A DNA stretch of 6,964 nt from Scatomorpha merdavium. GTDB lineage: Bacteria > Bacillota > Clostridia > Oscillospirales > Oscillospiraceae. Under the pieces are notes generated by a model. It was not told the origin of the DNA. It did not search any database and worked only from the letters and a program-made list of their open reading frames with translations. Position numbers and translations under genes: made by a program. Each line of letters starts with the position of its first letter. Position 1 is the stretch's first letter. The stretch covers positions 1 to 6,964 of the forward strand of contig DVIJ01000074.1 of NCBI GenBank assembly GCA_018711415.1, written 5' to 3'. Shown piece by piece: positions 1-5,479 of the stretch.

Positions 1-1
1 A

Positions 2-112
2 AAGCTGCTGGGACACGCCAGCATTAAAACCACAATGGATCGGTATGTCCACGTAACCGATGAAACGCTGGATCAGGCGGTCAAGCAATTTCAGCTCAGC
101 AGCGTATGTTGA
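2..112 (+). CDS. Tyrosine recombinase/phage-type integrase, C-terminal end only
   Basis: This open frame enters from the left edge and stops with TGA at 110-112, giving the last 36 residues of a protein. They read KLLGHASIKTTMDRYVHVTD and then a short tail. This is the final catalytic block of the lambda-type tyrosine recombinase family: the LLGH box carries the conserved second histidine, and the Y in the DRYVHV segment is at the place of the tyrosine that attacks DNA. Enzymes of this family integrate and excise phages and conjugative elements, or resolve chromosome dimers. The VTDE tail resembles integrases of clostridial prophages and ICEs rather than XerC/XerD, but that is a judgement from pattern. 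The segment is AT-richer than the genes to its right, which fits acquired DNA. Start, N-terminal domain and the R-K-H residues lie outside the window, so intactness cannot be judged. Confidence 0.88.
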   Translation, partial: KLLGHASIKTTMDRYVHVTDETLDQAVKQFQLSSVC

Positions 113-130
113 TATAACTTAATACAAACC

Positions 131-173
131 AATGCGTAAATGGCGTAAAAATGGCGTAGCAGCCAAAACGCCA
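131..173. repeat. Short direct and inverted repeats of AATGGCGTA beside the integrase
   Basis: Three head-to-tail copies of AATG(G)CGTA occur at 131-138, 139-147 and 150-158. An inverted copy of the core (ACGCCA, 168-173) pairs with TGGCGT at 152-157. The cluster begins 19 bases after the integrase stop codon and lies in the gap before ychF. Closely spaced short repeats next to an integrase gene are typical of arm-type binding sites or attachment-site DNA. That role is inferred here; no second att copy is in the window. The hairpin has no T-run after it, so it is not a convincing terminator for the integrase. No clear sigma-A promoter for ychF was found in 113-225. Confidence 0.45.
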
Positions 174-225
174 AAGTGCGAAAGACCTTGTAAATACGGC
201 ATTTTTTAAGGAGATGTAGAGATAT

Positions 226-1320
226 ATGAAATTAGGTATCGTCGGACTGCCCAACGTGGGCAAGAGCACGCTGTTCAATGCGATAACTAACGCCGGCGCA
301 GAGAGCGCCAATTACCCCTTCTGCACGATAGACCCGAACGTCGGCATGGTCACGGTGCCGGACGAGAGGCTGGACTTCCTCGCTGAGCTCTATAAGCCGA
401 AGAAATACACGCCGGCTGTCATAGAGTTCGTGGACATAGCGGGACTTGTAAAGGGCGCGTCCAAGGGCGAGGGCCTGGGCAACAAGTTCCTGGAGAACAT
501 ACGCCGCACGGACGCCATAGTCCACGTCGTGCGCTGCTTCGACGACGAGAATATCATCCACGTGGAGGGCGGCGCAGACCCGAAGCGCGACATAGAGATA
601 ATCGAGCTCGAGCTCATCATGGCGGACATGGAGCTGGTCGAGCGGCGCATAGAGAAGGCAAAAAAGGCCGGAAAGGGCGGGGACAAGAAGTTCCTGCACG
701 AGGCCGAGGTGTTCGAGGGACTCTATGAACACCTGAACGAGGGCCGCTCTGCCCGGAGCTATGACTGCTCCGAGGACGAAAAGGAGCTCATCTCGACCTG
801 CGACCTTTTGAGTCTCAAGCCCGTCATTTACGCCGCAAACCTCGACGAAGCGGGCATGGCTGGGTATATGGAAAACAAATATTATCAGGCGGTGAAGGAG
901 ATCGCTGACGCCGAGGGCGCTGAGACCCTCCCCATCTGCGCGAAGATCGAGCAGGAGATAGGCGAGCTGCCGGAGGAGGACAAGGCCATGTTCCTGGAGG
1001 AGCTGGGACTGGCGGAGTCCGGCCTGGACAGGCTCATAAAGTGCTCCTACGCGCTGCTGGGACTCATCAGCTTCCTGACCTGCGGCCCGGACGAGTGCAG
1101 AGCCTGGACCATCAGGAAGGGTACCAAGGCCCCCCAGGCCGCCGGCAAGATACACTCCGACTTTGAGCGCGGCTTCATAAGGGCCGAGATCGTCGCCTTC
1201 GACGACCTCAAAGCCTGCGGCAGCATGGTAGCGGCAAAGGAGAAGGGCCTGGTGAGGTCGGAGGGCAAGGACTATGTCATGAAGGACGGCGACGTCACCC
1301 TATTTCGCTTCAACGTTTGA
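226..1320 (+). CDS. ychF: Redox-regulated ATPase YchF (Obg-like, OLA1 family)
   Basis: This is a 364-residue protein, the normal length for YchF. The family has an Obg-type GTPase fold but prefers ATP. It binds ribosomes and is linked to stress responses and translation control in the cytoplasm. Visible motifs are the Walker A/G1 loop GLPNVGKST (residues 7-15), switch II/G3 DIAGL (70-74), and NLDE (205-208) in place of the NKxD guanine-specificity motif. That replacement is the hallmark of the ATP-using YchF branch. A charged helical insert, probably coiled coil, spans about 128-205. The C-terminal TGS domain covers roughly 278-363 and ends in the usual DGDV..FRFNV. The ATG is preceded by AAGGAG at 208-213, 12 bases upstream. 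The gene stands alone: a T-box promoter follows and the integrase end precedes. About half of its isoleucine codons are ATA, as in neighbouring genes. Confidence 0.97.
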   Translation: MKLGIVGLPNVGKSTLFNAITNAGAESANYPFCTIDPNVGMVTVPDERLDFLAELYKPKKYTPAVIEFVDIAGLVKGASKGEGLGNKFLENIRRTDAIVHVVRCFDDENIIHVEGGADPKRDIEIIELELIMADMELVERRIEKAKKAGKGGDKKFLHEAEVFEGLYEHLNEGRSARSYDCSEDEKELISTCDLLSLKPVIYAANLDEAGMAGYMENKYYQAVKEIADAEGAETLPICAKIEQEIGELPEEDKAMFLEELGLAESGLDRLIKCSYALLGLISFLTCGPDECRAWTIRKGTKAPQAAGKIHSDFERGFIRAEIVAFDDLKACGSMVAAKEKGLVRSEGKDYVMKDGDVTLFRFNV

Positions 1321-1336
1321 GAACTTTCAGTGTTTC

Positions 1337-1394
1337 GGACGTCGAGCGGCAGAATCTCCTGGGCTTTTCCGGGAGATTATGGAGAATAACGTCC
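1337..1394 (+). other. Nested hairpin between ychF and the thrS promoter
   Basis: An 11-bp stem (1353-1363 with 1368-1378, two G-U pairs, CTTT loop) sits inside a wider 6-bp pairing of GGACGT (1337-1342) with ACGTCC (1389-1394). No T-run follows, so it is at best a weak intrinsic terminator for ychF. It could instead be a 3' stabilising or processing structure. The outer strand ends on the base just before the -35 box of the next promoter. Confidence 0.4.
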
Positions 1395-1423
1395 TTGACA
1401 GTGGGAGATAATAGTGCTATTAT
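1395..1423 (+). promoter_or_regulatory. Sigma-A promoter of the thrS T-box transcript
   Basis: A perfect -35 box TTGACA (1395-1400), a 17-bp spacer, and TATTAT (1418-1423) as the -10 box, one mismatch from consensus. Transcription would start near 1430, directly before stem I of the T-box leader. This is the expected architecture for a T-box operon. Confidence 0.85.
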
Positions 1424-1429
1424 TTCAAA

Positions 1430-1670
1430 GGTTAGAGGCAGTGATGGAGAAACTGCGCGCCGTGTGCCGCGGCGCAGAGAGGGCGCTCCCAGGCTGAAAG
1501 GCGCCCCGTGCGGCTGGTTCGCGCAGCACCGCTCCGGAGCCCGTGCGCCGAATAAAGTAAGCGCGCGCGGCCGGCGCCCGTTAAAGCGCCCTCAGAGTAA
1601 AACTCAGGGTGGAACCGTGTGTTAAAAACGCACCCCTGTGCCGTTTTGCGGCGCGGGGGTGCTTCCATTT
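1430..1670 (+). promoter_or_regulatory. Threonine T-box riboswitch (tRNA-Thr sensing leader) for thrS
   Basis: T-box leaders read the charging state of a specific tRNA and let transcription continue when that tRNA is uncharged. Stem I is built from CTGCGCG (1453-1459) with CGCGCAG (1520-1526), GCCGC (1466-1470) with GCGGC (1510-1514), and GGCGC (1471-1475) with GCGCC (1501-1505). It has an AGAGAGG element (1476-1482) and a GGCTGAAAG distal loop (1492-1500). The specifier triplet is ACC (1528-1530), a threonine codon, followed by the expected purine. GGAG (1446-1449) can close the base with CTCC (1532-1535). Stem III is GGCGC (1573-1577) with GCGCC (1586-1590). The T-box sequence runs about 1605-1619. 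The antiterminator pairs CAGGG (1605-1609) with CCCTG (1634-1638), bulges UGGAACC (1610-1616), and has an upper helix at 1617-1623/1627-1633. The UGGA would match a tRNA ending UCCA. Specifier and downstream gene agree. Confidence 0.95.
1630..1670 (+). terminator. T-box intrinsic terminator competing with the antiterminator
   Basis: A 14-bp GC-rich stem, 1630-1643 with 1649-1662, includes two G-U pairs and a TTTTG loop. Its 5' strand reuses bases 1630-1638, which the antiterminator needs, so the two folds exclude each other. The tail TTCCATTT is poor in T for an intrinsic terminator. Confidence 0.85.
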
Positions 1671-1684
1671 ACAGGAGGGTAATC

Positions 1685-3439
1685 ATGGACGAGAAAAAAT
1701 ACACTTTTGAAAACAAAGAATACCGCGATACCTACAGGCACAGTACAAGCCACATCCTCGCCCAGGCGGTAAAGCGCCTGTATCCGGAGGCCAAGCTGGC
1801 CATCGGCCCCTCTATCGAGGACGGCTTTTATTACGACATAGACTCCGAGGTGACCTTCACCCCCGAGGTGCTCGAGAAGATCGAGGCCGAGATGCGCAAG
1901 ATCTGCAAGGAAAAGCTGCCCATAGAGCGCTTTGAGCTGCCCCGCGCGGAGGCCCTTGCCCTCATGCGCGAGAAGGACGAGCCCTACAAGGTGGAGCTCA
2001 TAGAGGACCTGCCGGAGGACGCGGTCATCAGTTTCTATAAGCAGGGCGAATTCACCGACCTCTGCGCCGGCCCGCACGTGGACAGCACCGGCAGGATAAA
2101 GGGCAACGCCATAAAACTCATGAGCTGCACCGGCGCATACTGGCGCGGCGATTCCAGCCGGAAGATGCTCCAGAGAATCTACGGCACATGTTTTCTCAAA
2201 AAGGAGGAACTTGAGGCCTATTTGAATCGTCTTGAAGAGGCGAAGAAGCGTGACCACCGCAAGCTCGGACGTGAGCTCGGCCTGTTCATGCTCGCGGACG
2301 AGGGGCCCGGCTTCCCATTCTTCCTGCCGAACGGCATGGTCCTCAAGAACACGCTGCTCGAGTATTGGCGCGAGGTGCACAAGAGATACGGCTACGTCGA
2401 GATATCCACGCCCATCATCCTCAACCAGGAGCTCTGGCACCGCAGCGGCCACTGGGACCACTATAAGGACAACATGTATACCACCGTCATCGACGGCGAG
2501 GACTATGCGGTCAAGCCCATGAACTGCCCCGGCGGCATGCTGGTATACAAAAACGAGCCGCACTCTTACAGAGACCTGCCCATGCGCGTGGCCGAGCTGG
2601 GCATCGTCCACAGGCATGAGCTTTCCGGCGCGCTGCACGGGCTCTTCCGCGTACGCTGCTTCACCCAGGACGACGCGCACATCTTCATGACCCCGGAACA
2701 GATGAAGGACGAGATCAAGGGCGTTGTCAGCATCTTCGACGAGATATACTCGACCTTCGCCCTGAGCTACAAGATCGAGCTCTCCACCATGCCCGAGGAC
2801 CACATGGGCGACGAAGCCACCTGGCGCATGGCTGAGGCCACGCTGAAAGCCGCCATCGAGGAGCTGGGCAAGCCCTATGAGATCAACGAGGGAGACGGCG
2901 CCTTCTATGGCCCGAAGCTCGACTTCCACCTCTCCGACAGCATCGGCAGGACCTGGCAGTGCGGCACCATCCAGCTGGACTTCCAGATGCCCGAGCGCTT
3001 CGAACTCGAGTACGTGGGCGAGGACGGCCAGAAGCATCGCCCTGTCATGATACACCGAGCGCTGCTGGGCAGCATCGAGCGCTTCATCGGCGTCATAACG
3101 GAGCACTTCGCCGGCGCGTTCCCGGTGTGGCTGTCCCCTGTTCAGGTGAAGGTCATGACCATCACGGACCGCAGCCGCGACTGGGCCGTGGAGGCTGCAA
3201 AACGCCTCGAGGCCATGGGCGTGCGCGTGGAGACCGACCTGCGCAATGAGAAGATCGGCTACAAGATCCGCGAGGCCCAGGGCAAAAAGATCCCGTATAT
3301 GCTCGTCATCGGCGACAAGGAAGCTGAGGCAGGCACTGTCGCCGTGCGCACGAGAGCGGGCGGGGACAAGGGTGCTATGCCCCTGGACGAGTTTGCGTCG
3401 GCCCTTTTGGAGCAGATAAGGACCCGCAGTCTCGACTAA
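1685..3439 (+). CDS. thrS: Threonyl-tRNA synthetase lacking the N-terminal TGS domain
   Basis: This class II synthetase charges tRNA-Thr in the cytoplasm. The start is the ATG at 1685, 6 bases after AGGAGG (1673-1678). A longer frame opening at 1619 would begin inside the T-box and is rejected. The product is 584 residues, against about 640 for the usual bacterial form. The missing part is the N-terminal TGS domain, since homology begins at the editing domain. The editing site is complete: H19 and H23 in HSTSH, plus D125, C127 and H131 in TDLCAGPH. The catalytic core has the zinc ligands C281, H332 and H457, motif 2 arginines R310 and R322, and motif 3 GSIER (462-466). The anticodon-binding domain runs from about 481 to the end. 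Regulation is by the threonine T-box upstream. A lipoprotein gene follows after 22 bases and is probably co-transcribed. Confidence 0.97.
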   Translation: MDEKKYTFENKEYRDTYRHSTSHILAQAVKRLYPEAKLAIGPSIEDGFYYDIDSEVTFTPEVLEKIEAEMRKICKEKLPIERFELPRAEALALMREKDEPYKVELIEDLPEDAVISFYKQGEFTDLCAGPHVDSTGRIKGNAIKLMSCTGAYWRGDSSRKMLQRIYGTCFLKKEELEAYLNRLEEAKKRDHRKLGRELGLFMLADEGPGFPFFLPNGMVLKNTLLEYWREVHKRYGYVEISTPIILNQELWHRSGHWDHYKDNMYTTVIDGEDYAVKPMNCPGGMLVYKNEPHSYRDLPMRVAELGIVHRHELSGALHGLFRVRCFTQDDAHIFMTPEQMKDEIKGVVSIFDEIYSTFALSYKIELSTMPEDHMGDEATWRMAEATLKAAIEELGKPYEINEGDGAFYGPKLDFHLSDSIGRTWQCGTIQLDFQMPERFELEYVGEDGQKHRPVMIHRALLGSIERFIGVITEHFAGAFPVWLSPVQVKVMTITDRSRDWAVEAAKRLEAMGVRVETDLRNEKIGYKIREAQGKKIPYMLVIGDKEAEAGTVAVRTRAGGDKGAMPLDEFASALLEQIRTRSLD

Positions 3440-3461
3440 GCAGAAAGGACTGGTAATTGGA

Positions 3462-4106
3462 ATGAAGAAATACCTTAGCATACTGTTGGCGCTTGCACTG
3501 GTGCTGTGCCTCGCGGCCTGCGGCAACGGAGACCCCACGAGCAGCGACCAGCCGGATGACGGCGCTCAGGAGAGCGGTACGCCCGCTTATGAGGACGGCG
3601 TCACGCCGACGGACCTGACGGCGCCCAGCACGTCGCCGACTCAGACGCCTGAGCCGGAGCTGGAGTCGCTCGAGACGCTCAAGGTCTGCGGTATTTCAAT
3701 AATCAAAGACTCGCAGCTCACCGGACTGGCCTATAAGGGAGTCAAGTTTGAGGACGGCATGCTTATTCTGGACGCTGCTGAGCTGAATTCGGATACCGGC
3801 TCCAGCCCGCTCATAGAGTTCGCCGGAGGCGACTTGGAGATCAGCGTGAACGGCGACTGCTCTCTCGCTTGCCAAACCGCCATCGGCATCAAGGGCGACG
3901 GGAACCTGAGCATAACCGGAGAGGGCAGCCTGAGCATCAGCAGCTCGACCGCCCAGGGCATCAGCGTCACCGGAAGCCTGAACGTGGCCTGCACGCTCAA
4001 CGTCAGCGGTTCGCCCGCGGCGGAGTGCAGTGAAGTCACGGCGGGCGAGGGCTTTACCGTTACCGCAAACGAGGAAGCCAGCCTGACCGTCGCTCCCGCT
4101 GCCTGA
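3462..4106 (+). CDS. Secreted lipoprotein with short beta-repeat, possibly carbohydrate-binding, domain
   Basis: This is a 214-residue protein. The first 20 residues are a lipoprotein signal: MKKY, a hydrophobic core, and lipobox LAAC with the lipidated cysteine at C20. It should be anchored to the outer face of the membrane. Residues 21-70 are a flexible Asp/Ser/Thr/Pro/Glu-rich spacer. Residues 72-214 are predicted beta-rich and hold repeated short strands with Gly turns, such as GDLEISVNGDCSL, GDGNLSITGEGSLSI and GSLNVACTLNVSG. This pattern resembles the right-handed beta-helix 'carbohydrate-binding' lipoproteins of clostridia (DUF4353/Cthe_2159-like), but shorter, so the assignment is tentative and no ligand can be named. 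A ribosome binding site AAAGGA (3444-3449) lies 12 bases from the ATG. With a 22-base gap after thrS and no promoter seen, it probably rides on the thrS transcript. A terminator follows. Confidence 0.85.
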   Translation: MKKYLSILLALALVLCLAACGNGDPTSSDQPDDGAQESGTPAYEDGVTPTDLTAPSTSPTQTPEPELESLETLKVCGISIIKDSQLTGLAYKGVKFEDGMLILDAAELNSDTGSSPLIEFAGGDLEISVNGDCSLACQTAIGIKGDGNLSITGEGSLSISSSTAQGISVTGSLNVACTLNVSGSPAAECSEVTAGEGFTVTANEEASLTVAPAA

Positions 4107-4119
4107 CATATTTTATCAC

Positions 4120-4149
4120 GAATATTAGAGCTCGTCCCTTCGTATTCTA
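4120..4149 (+). promoter_or_regulatory. Candidate sigma-G (forespore) promoter of sleB
   Basis: GAATA (4120-4124), an 18-bp spacer and TATTCTA (4143-4149) match the Bacillus sigma-G pattern (GHATR, 17-18 bp, CATWHTA) at all five -35 positions and six of seven -10 positions. Transcription would begin near 4156, leaving a leader of about 15 nt. SleB genes belong to the sigma-G regulon in Bacillus, which supports the call. It is a pattern match only. Confidence 0.55.
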
Positions 4150-4171
4150 AGCGCGAGGGGGCGAGTTTTTT
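4131..4171 (+). terminator. Intrinsic terminator after the thrS-lipoprotein transcript
   Basis: A continuous 10-bp stem, 4131-4140 with 4156-4165 (two G-U pairs), has a 15-base loop and a run of six T at 4166-4171. The T-run touches the ATG of sleB, and the 3' arm carries the only GAGG-type ribosome binding sequence for that gene. Confidence 0.8.
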
Positions 4172-4846
4172 ATGCTTAACAGAAGAAAGCTCATACTTGC
4201 GCTGACCGTGGTGTTCACGCTCAATATAATGATAATCGCGCTGGCCCAGAGGGCCGACGCCGTCACCTACGCCCGGGGTTCCAGCGGCGAGACTGTGCGG
4301 CAGATCCAGGAAAAGCTGCTGGACTGGGGCTATTACAGCGGCGAAGTGGACGGCATCTTCGGCAGCAAGACCGAGGACGCGGTGGAGTACTTCCAGAAGA
4401 AGAACGGCCTTGCGGTGGACGGGAAAGTCGGCCCCGCGACGCTGGAGGCTCTGGGAATGCCCGCGGGGGAGACAAGCTCCGCTTCGGGCGGTGCATCCGG
4501 GGACGTAGCTCTGCTGGCAAGGCTTATCTCGGCTGAAGCCAGGGGCGAGCCCTATGCGGGCCAGGTCGCAGTCGGGGCGGTGGTGTTGAACAGGGTGGAG
4601 CACCCCTCGTTCCCGAACACGATCTCGGAGGTAATCTTTCAGCCGGGCGCGTTCAGCTGCATGCTGGACGGACAGTGGGACGAGCCCGTCGCGGACAGCG
4701 CCTACCAGGCGGCGAGGGATGCGCTGGCAGGTTCGGACCCCTCGGGCGGCGCCATATATTACTTTAACCCGGTGACTGCCACAAATGCCTGGATATGGTC
4801 CAGGCCGGAGATAATCACAATAGGAAAGCACAGGTTCTGCGCCTGA
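4172..4846 (+). CDS. sleB: Spore cortex-lytic enzyme SleB-type cell wall hydrolase
   Basis: SleB is a lytic transglycosylase that degrades muramic-lactam-containing cortex peptidoglycan during germination. It is made in the forespore and exported to the inner-membrane/cortex side. This 224-residue product shows three parts: an N-terminal signal (MLNRRK then a hydrophobic stretch to about residue 25, possible cleavage near ADA at 28-30), a PG_binding_1 domain at about 33-95 (GETVRQIQEKL, FGSKTEDAVEYFQ, VDGKVGPAT), and a Hydrolase_2/SleB catalytic domain from about 111 to the end. E122 in SAEARGEP is the expected catalytic glutamate. YYFNP (196-200) and W-I-W-SRP..TIG.H (207-220) are family signatures. 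The start at 4172 gives the charged N-terminus an export signal needs. The protein is shorter than Bacillus SleB because the linker is brief. The partner gene ypeB is not next door. A vegetative SleB-like hydrolase is possible. Confidence 0.92.
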   Translation: MLNRRKLILALTVVFTLNIMIIALAQRADAVTYARGSSGETVRQIQEKLLDWGYYSGEVDGIFGSKTEDAVEYFQKKNGLAVDGKVGPATLEALGMPAGETSSASGGASGDVALLARLISAEARGEPYAGQVAVGAVVLNRVEHPSFPNTISEVIFQPGAFSCMLDGQWDEPVADSAYQAARDALAGSDPSGGAIYYFNPVTATNAWIWSRPEIITIGKHRFCA

Positions 4847-4850
4847 AGAA

Positions 4851-4892
4851 GCGCCGCTCTCCGCACTTGCAATGGGGGGAGCGGCGTTGTAT
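4851..4892 (+). terminator. Terminator hairpin after sleB
   Basis: An 11-bp stem pairs 4852-4862 with 4876-4886 (one G-U pair) around a 13-base loop. It starts 4 bases after the sleB stop. The tail TTGTATAAT is T-poor and is also the -10 region of the next promoter. Confidence 0.7.
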
Positions 4893-4895
4893 AAT
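4867..4895 (+). promoter_or_regulatory. Sigma-A promoter of the zinc-ribbon/FAH gene pair
   Basis: TTGCAA (4867-4872, four of six matches to TTGACA), a 17-bp spacer and a perfect TATAAT (4890-4895). The -35 box lies in the loop of the sleB terminator. Start would be near 4902, about 25 nt before the gene. Short TTGTA (4887-4891) and TACAA (4903-4907) inverted arms flank the -10/start region and might be an operator, but this is weak. Confidence 0.65.
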
Positions 4896-4926
4896 GTAAA
4901 ATTACAAACGAACGTGTGGTGATTTG

Positions 4927-5469
4927 ATGAGCTACTGCAGAAACTGCGGGGCCTATGTGCCGGATTGGGCGGAAAACTGCCCCGCATGCGACATGCCTGT
5001 AAAGGAGAAGGCTCAGCCCAAAAAGGAAAAGCGGCAGAAAACCGCGCCCTCTTCCGGCGCACAGAGCCAGGCGCGCCGCGAGGAGCCGAGACGCGAAGCC
5101 CCGCGGGGCAACGGCGGCGCCTATACATACGACGGCAGCCGGCGGCGGAGCTATGCCGAGAGCTATGACCAGGACACGAGGGAAAACCAGACCATGGGCT
5201 ACCTCTGCTACCTGGGTCCGCTGCTGCTTATCCCCCTGCTTGCGAGACCGAAGTCAAGATTTCTGCGCTACCACTGCAACCAGGGCCTGCTTCTCCTCAT
5301 CTTCGCGGTGCTCGTCAGCATCTTCGACGGGCTGCTGGGCATTGGCTGGCTCATCGGCATTGCCGGGGGCATAGCTACGCTGGTGTGGCTGGTCCAGGGC
5401 TTTATGAATGTCAGCCGCGGCCTGAGACGCCCGCTGAGCTTCATAGGCGAGATAACATTGCTTAAATGA
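4927..5469 (+). CDS. Zinc-ribbon membrane protein (DUF4870/Tic20-like C-terminus)
   Basis: This is a 180-residue protein of unknown function. The N-terminus is a zinc ribbon with C4-x2-C7 and C18-x2-C21. Residues 25-85 form a charged, low-complexity linker rich in Lys, Arg, Glu and Ser, probably disordered and cytoplasmic. Residues 90-160 are membrane segments: YLGPLLLIPLLA at about 95-106, then RYHCNQGLLLLIFAVLVSIF from 114 and a third Gly/Ile/Leu-rich stretch to about 158. The phrase 'PKSRFLRYHCNQGL' followed by helices is typical of the DUF4870/Tic20-like group of small integral membrane proteins. The start is ATG 4927, with GGTGA at 4918-4922; a TTG just before it at 4924 is too close to that site. 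The downstream hydrolase gene starts 10 bases after its stop, so the two are very likely one operon. Confidence 0.82.
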   Translation: MSYCRNCGAYVPDWAENCPACDMPVKEKAQPKKEKRQKTAPSSGAQSQARREEPRREAPRGNGGAYTYDGSRRRSYAESYDQDTRENQTMGYLCYLGPLLLIPLLARPKSRFLRYHCNQGLLLLIFAVLVSIFDGLLGIGWLIGIAGGIATLVWLVQGFMNVSRGLRRPLSFIGEITLLK

Positions 5470-5479
5470 GAGGTGCGAC

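Noticed and set aside
2..112. XerC/XerD chromosome-dimer recombinase instead of an element integrase
   Set aside because: Only the C-terminal 36 residues are visible. The AT-rich context and adjacent repeats favour a mobile element, but XerC/D cannot be fully excluded, so no gene symbol is given.
131..158. Short tandem repeats considered as a CRISPR fragment
   Set aside because: Units are 8-9 bp with almost no spacers; no array of 25-40 bp repeats or cas gene exists in the window.
150..173. Hairpin TGGCGT/ACGCCA as a terminator for the integrase
   Set aside because: The stem is only 6 bp with a 10-base loop and no T-run follows.
185..195. ACCTTGTAAAT here is repeated at 6438-6448 in the rRNA leader; considered as an att core shared between the two sites
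   Set aside because: Several 11-base matches are expected by chance in a window this long, and the flanks do not extend the match.
1317..1625. 102-codon open frame between ychF and thrS
   Set aside because: It overlaps the promoter and the whole T-box leader, whose RNA pairing explains the sequence; the translation is Arg/Gly-rich and has no ribosome binding site.
1619..1684. In-frame upstream start giving thrS 22 extra residues
   Set aside because: It begins within the T-box and terminator, has no ribosome binding site, and the extra residues resemble no ThrRS or TGS sequence. AGGAGG sits correctly for the ATG at 1685.
1622..3538. Very long open frame antisense to thrS, and similar ones opposite ychF and at 3731-5128
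   Set aside because: They mirror GC-rich codon use of the real + strand genes, lack ribosome binding sites and family motifs, and the one at 3731-5128 spans several genes, promoters and terminators.
4924..4926. TTG as the start of the zinc-ribbon protein
   Set aside because: It leaves only one base between GGTGA and the start; the adjacent ATG at 4927 has workable spacing and gives MSYCRNCG, the usual zinc-ribbon beginning.
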